Part shown: positions 5,279 to 11,748 of the stretch, one piece after another
How positions within the stretch are numbered: the first letter of the stretch is position 1
Layout: each line of letters begins with the position of its first letter
Assembly (NCBI GenBank): GCA_900557185.1
Contig: USRP01000027.1
Span: forward strand, 1-12,635
From: an uncultured Mycoplasmatota bacterium
GTDB taxonomy: Bacteria > Bacillota_I > Bacilli_A > RF39 > UBA660
Direction of reading: 5' to 3'
Length of the DNA: 12,635 nt
Notes under the pieces: generated by a model
The model's database searches: none
What the model was told of the DNA's origin: nothing
Seen by the model: only the letters and a program-made list of their open reading frames with translations
Translations under genes and position numbers: made by a program

Positions 5279-8200
5279 AGTTTTTCAATATATCAATGAA
5301 CATCAATATGAGATTGCAATTGGACTGGTAAGTATTTTAGCGCTCATTGTTGGAATATTTGCCGTAGGTTTTTTAAAAGCCCTCATCATTATTTTAATAT
5401 TAGATGGCATTTTATTTAGTCCAAACTTAATCAATTTAATTAATAATATAAGTAAGAAGAATATGGAGGTTACGATGGAAAAGAAGAGAACTGAAGCAAG
5501 ACATGCACGTACGGGTCATGCGAAGAAAACGGATTATACCAAAGGAGCAAATGTCGCAAGTACTCGTTCAGCACGTATGGCAAGAAATAAAAAAGGAACT
5601 GCGAAAGGAAAAAATAAGAAAAAGAAAATTGGAAAAAAGGTTTTAATGGTATTACTTATTTTAGGTATTATCGCTCTTGTGGCATTTGGAATTTTTATGT
5701 TCTTTATTATTAAAGAAGCACCAGAGTTTAGTCCTGATAAGTTATATCACCAAGAAGCTTCTATTTTATATAGCAGTGATGGATCTGTTATTAAAAAACT
5801 AGGAAGTGAAAATCGTGAGAAAATATCTTATAATCAATTACCAGAAGTATTGGTAGATGCGATTGTTGCAACAGAGGATTCTCGTTTCTTCCAACATAAT
5901 GGATTCGACTTACCACGATTTATGCGTGCTGGGTTTGGAACACTTCTCGGTAAGAATGCCGGTGGTGCTTCTACATTGACTATGCAAATAGCGAAAAATC
6001 ACTTTACTTCAACGAATCGTAGTATTACACGTAAATTTACAGATATTTATATGTCTATCTTCCAGATTGAGAAACATTATACCAAAGAAGAAATTATGGA
6101 ATTCTATGTCAATGCTCCATATTTAGGTAGTGGTGCATGGGGAGTAGAACAAGCATGTTTAACTTACTTTGGAAAGAGTGCGAAAGATATTAACTTAGCG
6201 GAAGCTGCTATGATTGCTGGTATGTTCCAAGCACCAAATACTTATGACCCAAATATTAATCCTGATTTAACAGAAAAAAGACGTCAAACAGTACTATATT
6301 TGATGAAACGTCATAATTATATTGATGAAACAGAATATAAAGCAGCACTCAATTTAAGTGTTGATAAAATTGTAAAAACAATTTCTACAGAAGATGGAGA
6401 ACAAACAGATCGTTTTAAATATCAATCATTTATCGATGCTGTGGTAGAAGATGTTACAGAAAGAACTGGTAATAACCCTTATAATGTATCAATGCAAATC
6501 TATACAACAATGGATAAAGATAAACAAGAAGCCGTTGAAGATATTATGAATGGTAAAACATTTAAATGGGAAAATGATGTTGTTCAAGGAGCTGTAGCTG
6601 TTGTCGATGTTAAAACAGGAGCTCTAACAGCAATTAGTAATGGTAGAAATATTAGTGGTGCAAATCAATTAGGACGTGCTACCAAAGTAAAACGTCAAAT
6701 TGGTTCAACAGCAAAACCAATTTATGATTACGGTCCAGGATTTGAATACCAAGGTTGGTCTACTGCTACTCCATTTGCCGATGAACCTCACTCATATTCT
6801 GGTACAGATACTGATGATGGTGGCATTGAAAACTGGAATAGAACTTATCAAGGTTGGATGACACTACGTACTGCTTTAGCAGAATCTAGAAATATTCCAG
6901 CATTAAAAGCATTCCAACAAAATAAAAATTCCGATATTAAAAACTTTGCTGAAAGTTTAGGATTACATCCACAAGTAGAAAATGGTATGGTTTACGAATC
7001 ACATGCATTAGGTGGTTATGATGGAGAAGCTCCATTAACTATGGCCGGGGCTTATGCTGCATTTGCAAATGGAGGATACTATACAAAACCATACACATAT
7101 ACAAAAATTGTTTACCGCGAAGATGATAAGACAGAAGAAGTAGATGCCGAAAAGAAGAAAGTGATGAGTCCTGAAACAGCTTATATGATTAGTAATGTAT
7201 TATATAATGCTGCTGATTATGGAATTGGTACATCTTATTTAAACGGTGTTCATTTTGGAGCTAAGACAGGTACTTCTAACTTTACTGAAGACTTAATTAA
7301 GAAAAAAGGTTATCCATCAAATGCAGTTAACGATTTATGGGTAGATGGTATTAATACACAATATGCAATTTCTGTTTGGTATGGATATGACAAACAAGAT
7401 GATAAATATGTAAGTACAACAAATACTGGTGGACATAGAAATTTATTTAAAGCCATTGCTGGAAACTTCTTTACTGATAAAGCTGAATTTACAAAACCAG
7501 ATGGTGTTGTTTCTGTCGAAGTAGAAAGAGAAACATATCCAGTAAAATTACCAAGTGCTAATACACCGGCTAATATGCGTATTACAGAGCTATTTAAGAA
7601 AGGAACAGAACCAACTGAGGTATCTAGTAGATTTGCTCAATTAAGTGATGTTTCTAATGTTAAGAGTAGTATTAGTGGAAATTCTGTTTCTATCTCATGG
7701 AATGGAATCAAGACACCTGCTGAGTTAGATTCTGGTAGTCTATCTAGTTGGATTGGAAAAGTATTTACCGATAGTGGTTATAAAAATAGTTACTTACAAT
7801 CAAGATTAGGACAAAATCAAAGTATGCTTGGTAGTGTTGGATATAACATTTATGCAAAACAAAAAGATGGTAGTCTAAGACTAATTCAATTTACAAATAA
7901 TACAAGTATTACCTTTACTGCAAAATCAACAGATAGTGGTACTTATATTGTTAAATCATGTTATTCTAACTTTAAGGCAGCGGAAGCTCCAGGTGTGGAA
8001 ACAACTGTGAATGTTTCTAATGTCCAAGGAGAAATTACAGTAAGTCTAGTTGGTAGTGCTAGTATGACAGTTAACTTAAATAGTACATATCGTGATCAAG
8101 GTGTTGTTGTAAAAGAGGATGGAAAAGATGTAACAACAAGTGCAGAAGTTGAAACAAGTATTACAAACTCTGCTGGAATTCCTGCCTCATTAGATACCTT

Positions 8201-8324
8201 CACTTCTACTGCTGGAACTTATACAATTAGTTATACAGTAACTTACGGAGATTATACAAAAACAATTACTAGAAAAGTAACCGTTGTTGATAATCAAACC
8301 GGTGGTGGAACACCAACTGAATAA
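5253..8324 (+). CDS. ponA: class A penicillin-binding protein 1A (transglycosylase/transpeptidase)
   Basis: Bifunctional membrane enzyme that polymerises and cross-links peptidoglycan on the outer face of the membrane. The 1023-residue product begins with an unusual extension holding a hydrophobic stretch (about 20-50), then a very basic segment (76-129), the expected single membrane anchor (about 130-153), and the GT51 transglycosylase domain (about 165-345) with ATEDSRFF, catalytic Glu208, and GASTLTMQ (238-245). The transpeptidase domain has STAK with catalytic Ser485 and Lys488, SRN (545-547) and KTGT (671-674). A fibronectin III-like region (about 797-925) and a DUF5011-type Ig-like repeat (about 927-1013) follow, longer than B. 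subtilis PonA (about 914). The GTG at 5253 has GGAGA upstream. A second strong site, GGAGG with ATG at 5475, could yield a form without the extension. Confidence 0.96.
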   Translation: MKLLKKYHKVFQYINEHQYEIAIGLVSILALIVGIFAVGFLKALIIILILDGILFSPNLINLINNISKKNMEVTMEKKRTEARHARTGHAKKTDYTKGANVASTRSARMARNKKGTAKGKNKKKKIGKKVLMVLLILGIIALVAFGIFMFFIIKEAPEFSPDKLYHQEASILYSSDGSVIKKLGSENREKISYNQLPEVLVDAIVATEDSRFFQHNGFDLPRFMRAGFGTLLGKNAGGASTLTMQIAKNHFTSTNRSITRKFTDIYMSIFQIEKHYTKEEIMEFYVNAPYLGSGAWGVEQACLTYFGKSAKDINLAEAAMIAGMFQAPNTYDPNINPDLTEKRRQTVLYLMKRHNYIDETEYKAALNLSVDKIVKTISTEDGEQTDRFKYQSFIDAVVEDVTERTGNNPYNVSMQIYTTMDKDKQEAVEDIMNGKTFKWENDVVQGAVAVVDVKTGALTAISNGRNISGANQLGRATKVKRQIGSTAKPIYDYGPGFEYQGWSTATPFADEPHSYSGTDTDDGGIENWNRTYQGWMTLRTALAESRNIPALKAFQQNKNSDIKNFAESLGLHPQVENGMVYESHALGGYDGEAPLTMAGAYAAFANGGYYTKPYTYTKIVYREDDKTEEVDAEKKKVMSPETAYMISNVLYNAADYGIGTSYLNGVHFGAKTGTSNFTEDLIKKKGYPSNAVNDLWVDGINTQYAISVWYGYDKQDDKYVSTTNTGGHRNLFKAIAGNFFTDKAEFTKPDGVVSVEVERETYPVKLPSANTPANMRITELFKKGTEPTEVSSRFAQLSDVSNVKSSISGNSVSISWNGIKTPAELDSGSLSSWIGKVFTDSGYKNSYLQSRLGQNQSMLGSVGYNIYAKQKDGSLRLIQFTNNTSITFTAKSTDSGTYIVKSCYSNFKAAEAPGVETTVNVSNVQGEITVSLVGSASMTVNLNSTYRDQGVVVKEDGKDVTTSAEVETSITNSAGIPASLDTFTSTAGTYTISYTVTYGDYTKTITRKVTVVDNQTGGGTPTE
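5465..5477 (+). promoter_or_regulatory. internal ribosome-binding site and alternative ponA start
   Basis: GGAGG at 5465-5469 stands five bases before an in-frame ATG at 5475 (codon 75). This is a stronger signal than that of the upstream GTG. Initiation here would give a 949-residue PBP1A starting MEKKRTEARH, the conventional layout of a basic cytosolic tail followed by one membrane anchor. Confidence 0.55.
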
Positions 8325-8354
8325 AAAAAGAGTTCACATTAATGTGAACTTTTT
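8323..8354. terminator. bidirectional Rho-independent terminator shared by ponA and nnrD
   Basis: A perfect 20-base palindrome at 8331-8350 (arms AGTTCACATT / AATGTGAACT) is flanked by an A-run on the left and a T-run on the right, so it forms a terminator hairpin with a U-tail on either strand. It begins six bases after the ponA stop, and the nnrD stop codon (8341-8339) lies at its centre, so the last nnrD codons form the stem. Confidence 0.9.
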
Positions 8355-9196
8355 GTTTGCTCTCTAATCCAAGTAATTGCCTGTGGAATATGTTCAATGG
8401 TATCACTAGCTATCATGGCAATATCAGTTTTCTCTTTTTCTGCTAATTCCCCTGCTAATCCAGCTAAATAAGCACTTGCTGCCACAGTTAATATATCATA
8501 TGGATGATAAGCACATAAACCAGCTAAGATGCCTGACAATACATCTCCACTACCCGCTGTTGCCATACCTGGACAACCTCTTTTTACCAAATATACTTCA
8601 GAACCATCAGAAATAATCGTCGTAGAACCTTTTAACAATAAAATAACACCATACTTTTTCGCAAACTGTTTGACAATTTCTACTGGATTTTCTTGAATCG
8701 TTTCAATTGGTAAATTTGTCAGACGAGAAAATTCTTTTAAATGAGGTGTCAATACTACACGATGATTGTTTATGATATCTAAATGATCAACTAGAGTATT
8801 TAATCCATCGGCATCAATTACCATAGTACCAGAATAGACATCCAATATTTCTTTTAAGATAGCTAAATGAGATGCATCTTGTCCCCAACCCATACCGATT
8901 GCTAAAGCATCTAAATCATGAATACCTTCTTTTAATTGTTCTAGATTATGATAAAAGAACATCGTCTGTTCTAAAATATGTGGTGTTAACAATGGGGCTA
9001 ACTCTTCTGGAATCAATACACGACTAATCCCACATCCACTACGTAAAGAAGCATGACTCAATGTAGCTAGTTTTAAAGCCCCAGCATAATTGTTAGAACC
9101 ACCAATAAAACCTACTTTACCAAAATCTCCTTTATTCACTTCTTTGTCTCTTTTTACAAAATAAGATTGAATATCTTCTACCTGAATTTCTTTCAT
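8339..9196 (-). CDS. nnrD: ADP-dependent NAD(P)H-hydrate dehydratase
   Basis: Cytosolic repair enzyme that dehydrates (S)-NAD(P)HX back to NAD(P)H using ADP. The 285-residue protein corresponds to the carbohydrate-kinase-like (YjeF C-terminal) domain alone; the epimerase domain found fused in many bacteria is absent, as in B. subtilis YxkO. Motifs: KGDFGKVGFIGGS (22-34), IDADGLN (127-133), LTPHLKEFSRL (149-159), LKGSTTII (188-195) and the catalytic/nucleotide-binding TAGSGD (213-218, Asp218). The ATG at 9196 follows AGTAGG. The gene converges on ponA and shares its terminator. A strong terminator lies immediately upstream, yet I see no good promoter for it, so it may depend on read-through or on a promoter inside the glycosyltransferase gene. 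Confidence 0.95.
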   Translation of the reverse strand: MKEIQVEDIQSYFVKRDKEVNKGDFGKVGFIGGSNNYAGALKLATLSHASLRSGCGISRVLIPEELAPLLTPHILEQTMFFYHNLEQLKEGIHDLDALAIGMGWGQDASHLAILKEILDVYSGTMVIDADGLNTLVDHLDIINNHRVVLTPHLKEFSRLTNLPIETIQENPVEIVKQFAKKYGVILLLKGSTTIISDGSEVYLVKRGCPGMATAGSGDVLSGILAGLCAYHPYDILTVAASAYLAGLAGELAEKEKTDIAMIASDTIEHIPQAITWIREQTKSSH

Positions 9197-9212
9197 AATA
9201 AGCCTACTTTCT

Positions 9213-9243
9213 AAAAAGATAAGAAGTATTGATTACTTCTTAT
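9213..9243 (-). terminator. Rho-independent terminator after the glycosyltransferase gene
   Basis: Minus strand ATAAGAAGTA and TACTTCTTAT make a perfect 10-bp stem with a five-base ATCAA loop, followed by CTTTTT. The stop codon of the glycosyltransferase (9235-9233) is at the base of the loop. It ends about 16 bases before the nnrD start. Confidence 0.85.
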
Positions 9244-9955
9244 TCTTTAATTTACGATAAATGCGATTTGCTTTACTATTTGCTTTATAAATCGTATTGG
9301 GATTATCAATATGATCTATTATATTGATTTCATGATTTGCAAACCATGAAATTACTTTTTCTCCATCTATCTGCATTCCTTTCGCATCTCTAAAGTCTGT
9401 TCCAGACATTCCTCCATAATGGAAAATCAAATTCTGATAGTCTTTTACTCCTTTTACAGGGTATCCATCTTTTAATACTTCCGCCTGTAATTTTGTAATA
9501 GACCACCACCATTCAAACTCTTCATCTAATAAATACTTCTGATATAATTCTTTATCAATCATAAAACAGAAACCATCCACTCTCGTATACGGATTTCCCT
9601 CCACTACACCAAGTGATGTAATTCCTTTCTCATAAATACGATTCATTTCATCTAACCATTCTGGATTACGAATATCAATATCAGAGTTTAATAACAATAC
9701 ACGATCTGATTTTGGATCACAAAAGCGAAATGCGATATTATTTCCTTTGGCAAATAAAGTATTTTCCTGTGAGAAAATTAATTTATCAATTTTCTTTTGT
9801 TGATATAATTTTAGTAATAATTTTTGTACTTTCTTTTCAGAAGCATTATCTAATACAATTACTTCATAGTCTTTATTTTTTGTCATTTGTAATGTCTCTA
9901 TCGTATTTTTAACATAATCATATGCATTATGTACGAGTATAATAATACTTGTCAT
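9233..9955 (-). CDS. family 2 glycosyltransferase
   Basis: Probable nucleotide-sugar-dependent transferase with a GT-A fold; acceptor and sugar unknown. The N-terminus MTSIIILVHNAYDY and LDNAS (35-39) form the nucleotide-binding start, FAKGNN (68-73) is the conserved segment before the acidic motif, and NSDID (90-94, Asp92 and Asp94) is the DXD equivalent. A Trp-rich segment EFEWWW (146-151) and FHYGG (178-182) lie where acceptor-side residues are usual. There is no membrane segment; the C-terminus is very basic (224-240). I chose the ATG at 9955, preceded by AGTAGGGAT, because the 17 extra upstream codons run into the divIC terminator. It sits alone between two terminators, between divIC and nnrD, which is not a standard place for such a gene. 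Cell-surface or exopolysaccharide glycosylation is likely, but only by family. Confidence 0.85.
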   Translation of the reverse strand: MTSIIILVHNAYDYVKNTIETLQMTKNKDYEVIVLDNASEKKVQKLLLKLYQQKKIDKLIFSQENTLFAKGNNIAFRFCDPKSDRVLLLNSDIDIRNPEWLDEMNRIYEKGITSLGVVEGNPYTRVDGFCFMIDKELYQKYLLDEEFEWWWSITKLQAEVLKDGYPVKGVKDYQNLIFHYGGMSGTDFRDAKGMQIDGEKVISWFANHEINIIDHIDNPNTIYKANSKANRIYRKLKNKK

Positions 9956-9977
9956 TCTATCCCTACTTTCCAATATT

Positions 9978-10006
9978 AATATAACATAAAAATAAATCCA
10001 CTGCAA
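9978..10006 (-). promoter_or_regulatory. candidate promoter of the glycosyltransferase gene
   Basis: Minus strand TTGCAG (10006-10001), 17-base spacer, TATATT (9983-9978). The -10 matches five of six, the -35 only three. It is nested inside the divIC terminator, whose loop and 3' arm form the -35 and spacer. A promoter is needed here because of the terminator upstream, which is part of the reason for the call. Confidence 0.4.
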
Positions 10007-10016
10007 TGTGGATTTA
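9988..10016 (-). terminator. Rho-independent terminator after divIC
   Basis: Minus strand TAAATCCAC and GTGGATTTA form a perfect 9-bp stem with an ATTGCA loop, followed by TTTTT. The TAA stop of divIC (10016-10014) is the first triplet of the stem. Confidence 0.8.
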
Positions 10017-10433
10017 CTTTGTCATATGACGTAATACATATATACCTAAAATCGTTAGAAAAGAACCAACACCAACAACAATATAACGAATACTCTTTTC
10101 ATGATCGATATCTGTCTTCTTTGTTGCTTTCTTATTATCTTGTATCTTAATAATATATTCTCCATTTTTCGAATACAAGTAATTCTCTCTTGCAAAACGA
10201 GCAATATAATCAGGATCTTGTAATTTTTTTAACTCGATATTTAAATTCTCTTCATCTTCTTTTAAAACAAGTAATTGCTTTTGTAATTCTTTCTTTTCAT
10301 GATTTAAATCAATAATATTTAATGTATAAGTAGTAAGGGTAATAAAGAAATAGATAATTACTGCAAAAGAAAGCGTACCAAAAAATAAAAGTCTTTTTTT
10401 CGCTCTTTTACTTACTTTTTTCTTCTTTGCCAT
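10014..10433 (-). CDS. divIC: septum formation initiator, DivIC/FtsB family, with an extra C-terminal membrane segment
   Basis: Bitopic division protein that works with FtsL and DivIB in the divisome. The 139-residue product has a basic cytosolic start (1-14), a membrane helix (about 15-37), a coiled coil rich in Leu, Lys and Glu (about 41-72), and the conserved extracytoplasmic segment DPDYIARFARENY plus YSKNGEYIIKI (73-97). After a basic linker (98-116) comes a second hydrophobic stretch at about 117-134, ending RHMTK, which is not usual in this family. I chose the ATG at 10433, behind AGGTGAT, over an in-frame GTG three codons upstream that lies inside that ribosome-binding site. It follows yabQ as in B. 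subtilis (yabP-yabQ-divIC). A candidate vegetative promoter (10455-10483) would free it from sporulation control. Confidence 0.9.
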   Translation of the reverse strand: MAKKKKVSKRAKKRLLFFGTLSFAVIIYFFITLTTYTLNIIDLNHEKKELQKQLLVLKEDEENLNIELKKLQDPDYIARFARENYLYSKNGEYIIKIQDNKKATKKTDIDHEKSIRYIVVGVGSFLTILGIYVLRHMTK

Positions 10434-10454
10434 CTTTATCACCTACTATTTTAT

Positions 10455-10483
10455 AGTGTATCATGTTTCTTTTTTCTTGACAA
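10455..10483 (-). promoter_or_regulatory. candidate sigma-A promoter of divIC
   Basis: Minus strand TTGTCA (10483-10478), 17-base spacer, TACACT (10460-10455). The -35 matches five of six, the -10 four of six. The -35 and spacer lie in the last codons of yabQ. A separate vegetative promoter makes sense because divIC is needed for division while yabPQ appear to be sporulation-controlled. Confidence 0.5.
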
Positions 10484-10763
10484 TATGCTTAGAAGTCAAG
10501 AAATGTAAATGAATTAGATGTTCTATAGAATAACCAAACATCATACTGAGAAAAGCATATGGATGAAGAACTCCATAATTAATCTTTCTTAAAATTAAAA
10601 AGTATAACAAAGTCATAACGAGAACAAATAAAATGGTAAAACTATATTGAAACCATTTTTCTTTAGCGTATACAAAACGATACTGAATTGTTAATAAAAA
10701 GGAAAATAGAACCCCATAGAAAAAGGAAAATACCAAAGTAATAATCTGTACTTTTAAACTCAT
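10461..10763 (-). CDS. yabQ: spore cortex biosynthesis protein YabQ
   Basis: Small membrane protein of the YabQ family, made in the mother cell; in B. subtilis it sits in the outer forespore membrane and is needed for cortex formation. The 100-residue protein shows three hydrophobic segments (about 6-26, 38-58 and 66-84) and a short basic tail; it is shorter than B. subtilis YabQ. The family-like N-terminus SLKVQIITLVFSFFYG is preserved. Its ATG (10763-10761) shares the A of the yabP stop (TAATG), and I see no ribosome-binding site of its own, so translation is probably coupled to yabP. Transcription most likely comes from the sigma-E-type promoter at 11081-11109. Confidence 0.87.
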   Translation of the reverse strand: MSLKVQIITLVFSFFYGVLFSFLLTIQYRFVYAKEKWFQYSFTILFVLVMTLLYFLILRKINYGVLHPYAFLSMMFGYSIEHLIHLHFLTSKHIVKKKET

Positions 10764-11062
10764 TATTTAAATAATTTACTAAACATACTATCTTCTTTTT
10801 CCTTTTTCGCTGTTTCCATATAACTTAAACTATTTACTTTTCCTTTAATAGAAACATTTCCCTGATAAGTATCTAATTTAATAATCTCTAACCCTTCTCC
10901 TTTTAACATAATATATCCCATGGTTGTTTCCATTAAAAATTCTTCATTATCAAAACTCTCTATTTTTTTTACTCCTGTAATCACTAATGTTTTTCTATCA
11001 CTAATTGTTATATTATGATTTCCTACTACAGTTCCTATGATATTTGAATGATCCTTGTCCAT
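10763..11062 (-). CDS. yabP: sporulation protein YabP
   Basis: Member of the YabP/YqfC family of mother-cell proteins that in B. subtilis are under sigma-E. The 99-residue product contains the signature HNITISDRKTLVITGVKKIESFD (16-38) and EEFLMET (40-46), a beta-rich core ending SIKGKVNSLSY, and the C-terminal FSKLFK tail typical of YabP. It has no membrane segment. The ATG at 11062 is preceded by AGGAGG at seven bases, one of the best ribosome-binding sites here. It overlaps yabQ by one base, and its context with yabQ and divIC separates it from its paralogue YqfC. Regulation: a sigma-E-type promoter directly upstream, behind the spoVG terminator. Confidence 0.92.
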   Translation of the reverse strand: MDKDHSNIIGTVVGNHNITISDRKTLVITGVKKIESFDNEEFLMETTMGYIMLKGEGLEIIKLDTYQGNVSIKGKVNSLSYMETAKKEKEDSMFSKLFK

Positions 11063-11080
11063 ATTTTAGCCTCCTGTTAA

Positions 11081-11109
11081 AATATATGAACATCTATCTC
11101 AAATATACC
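11081..11109 (-). promoter_or_regulatory. sigma-E-type promoter of yabP-yabQ
   Basis: Minus strand GGTATATT (11109-11102), 13-base spacer, CATATATT (11088-11081). The -35 contains the core ATATT, and the -10 matches the B. subtilis sigma-E consensus CATACAHT in seven of eight positions. It abuts the T-run of the spoVG terminator and leaves a short leader. yabPQ are known sigma-E genes in B. subtilis. Confidence 0.7.
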
Positions 11110-11138
11110 AAAAAAAAGGTTCTATTCTTCAGAACCTT
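11110..11138 (-). terminator. Rho-independent terminator after spoVG
   Basis: Minus strand AAGGTTCT and AGAACCTT form a perfect 8-bp stem with a seven-base loop, followed by a run of T. The TAG stop of spoVG (11124-11122) lies at the loop/3' arm junction. It separates vegetative spoVG from sporulation yabPQ. Confidence 0.9.
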
Positions 11139-11454
11139 CTTCTAATACTTTTTCATATTCAGCTAACACTGCATCTTCAATCATTTTTCTTCCTTCTTTA
11201 TTGATTGGATATACAATGTCTAATCTTTCTTCTTCTACAGTTTCTGGTGCTGTAGTAACTTCTTCTGTAGCTACTTTTGCATCTCCACCTTTTTTACGAT
11301 TAGGCATAGCTACAAATAATCTCTCTTTCCCTTGAATGATTCTCATATCGCGAATTGCTAACCAGTTATCAATCACGATCGTTACAAATGCTTTTGGATT
11401 AACCTTTCCATTTTTGTTATGAGCAAGTTTTACTCTAACAGATGTTACTTCCAC
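11122..11454 (-). CDS. spoVG: regulatory nucleic-acid-binding protein SpoVG
   Basis: Small cytosolic DNA/RNA-binding regulator, linked to septation control and sporulation in Bacillus and to virulence genes in Staphylococcus. The product has the family start MEVTSVRVKL, FVTIVIDNWLAIRDMRII (23-40), LFVAMPNRKK (46-55) and IVYPIN (80-85), then a helix and acidic tail. I chose GTG (11454) with GGGAG upstream because it yields MEVT; a longer frame with an ATG eleven codons earlier (11487) would include the ribosome-binding site. Length is 110 residues against 97 in B. subtilis, mainly from an acidic/Thr-rich insertion of about 17 residues (about 57-77) between the basic patch and IVYPIN. It has a strong sigma-A promoter (11492-11520) and its own terminator. 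Confidence 0.95.
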   Translation of the reverse strand: MEVTSVRVKLAHNKNGKVNPKAFVTIVIDNWLAIRDMRIIQGKERLFVAMPNRKKGGDAKVATEEVTTAPETVEEERLDIVYPINKEGRKMIEDAVLAEYEKVLEEGSEE

Positions 11455-11491
11455 GTAAATCTCTCCCTTCGGTATACTATGATACACTTAC

Positions 11492-11520
11492 ATTATATAC
11501 TAAAGATTTTCTTTTTGCAA
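11492..11520 (-). promoter_or_regulatory. sigma-A promoter of spoVG
   Basis: Minus strand TTGCAA (11520-11515), 17-base spacer, TATAAT (11497-11492). It begins directly after the veg stop codon. This differs from the well-known sigma-H promoter of B. subtilis spoVG; I see no sigma-H-like sequence in this gap. Confidence 0.78.
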
Positions 11521-11521
11521 G

Positions 11522-11740
11522 TTAAAAGTGAATTCGAATATTTTTTGTAATAATATCTGTATAAGAAAAAGATTTGACTGGTAGCCCTTCATTTTCTTTC
11601 ATTTCTACTAAAAAAACATTATTATATAATTCTCGAATCACACATTGATATGATTCATACTTATTCCGTCCTAAATGATATTGAATAAACACTTCTTCTC
11701 CAATATGTTTTTCTAACTCTTCTTTTACTTTTCCAATCAT
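11522..11740 (-). CDS. veg: Veg family protein
   Basis: Small cytosolic protein of the Veg family; in B. subtilis it is highly expressed and promotes biofilm gene expression by counteracting SinR. The 72-residue product has the helical start GKVKEELEKHIGEEV, the GRNKYESYQCVIRELYNNVFLVEM core and the conserved FSYTDIIT segment (58-65). It lacks the acidic tail of the 86-residue B. subtilis protein. The ATG at 11740 follows AGGAGAT, which lies in the eight-base gap after the yabG stop, so it is probably co-transcribed with yabG. Unlike B. subtilis veg, famous for its strong promoter, I see no convincing promoter of its own in the 3' part of yabG. No terminator separates it from spoVG. Confidence 0.88.
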   Translation of the reverse strand: MIGKVKEELEKHIGEEVFIQYHLGRNKYESYQCVIRELYNNVFLVEMKENEGLPVKSFSYTDIITKNIRIHF

Positions 11741-11748
11741 CTTATCTC

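Noticed and set aside
9712..9912. Plus-strand open frame of 66 codons
   Set aside because: Antisense to the glycosyltransferase, hydrophobic shadow of an AT-rich gene, no supporting signals.
9956..10006. Longer N-terminus for the glycosyltransferase (17 extra codons)
   Set aside because: It would start inside the divIC terminator and has no ribosome-binding site, while the ATG at 9955 has one and starts the fold correctly.
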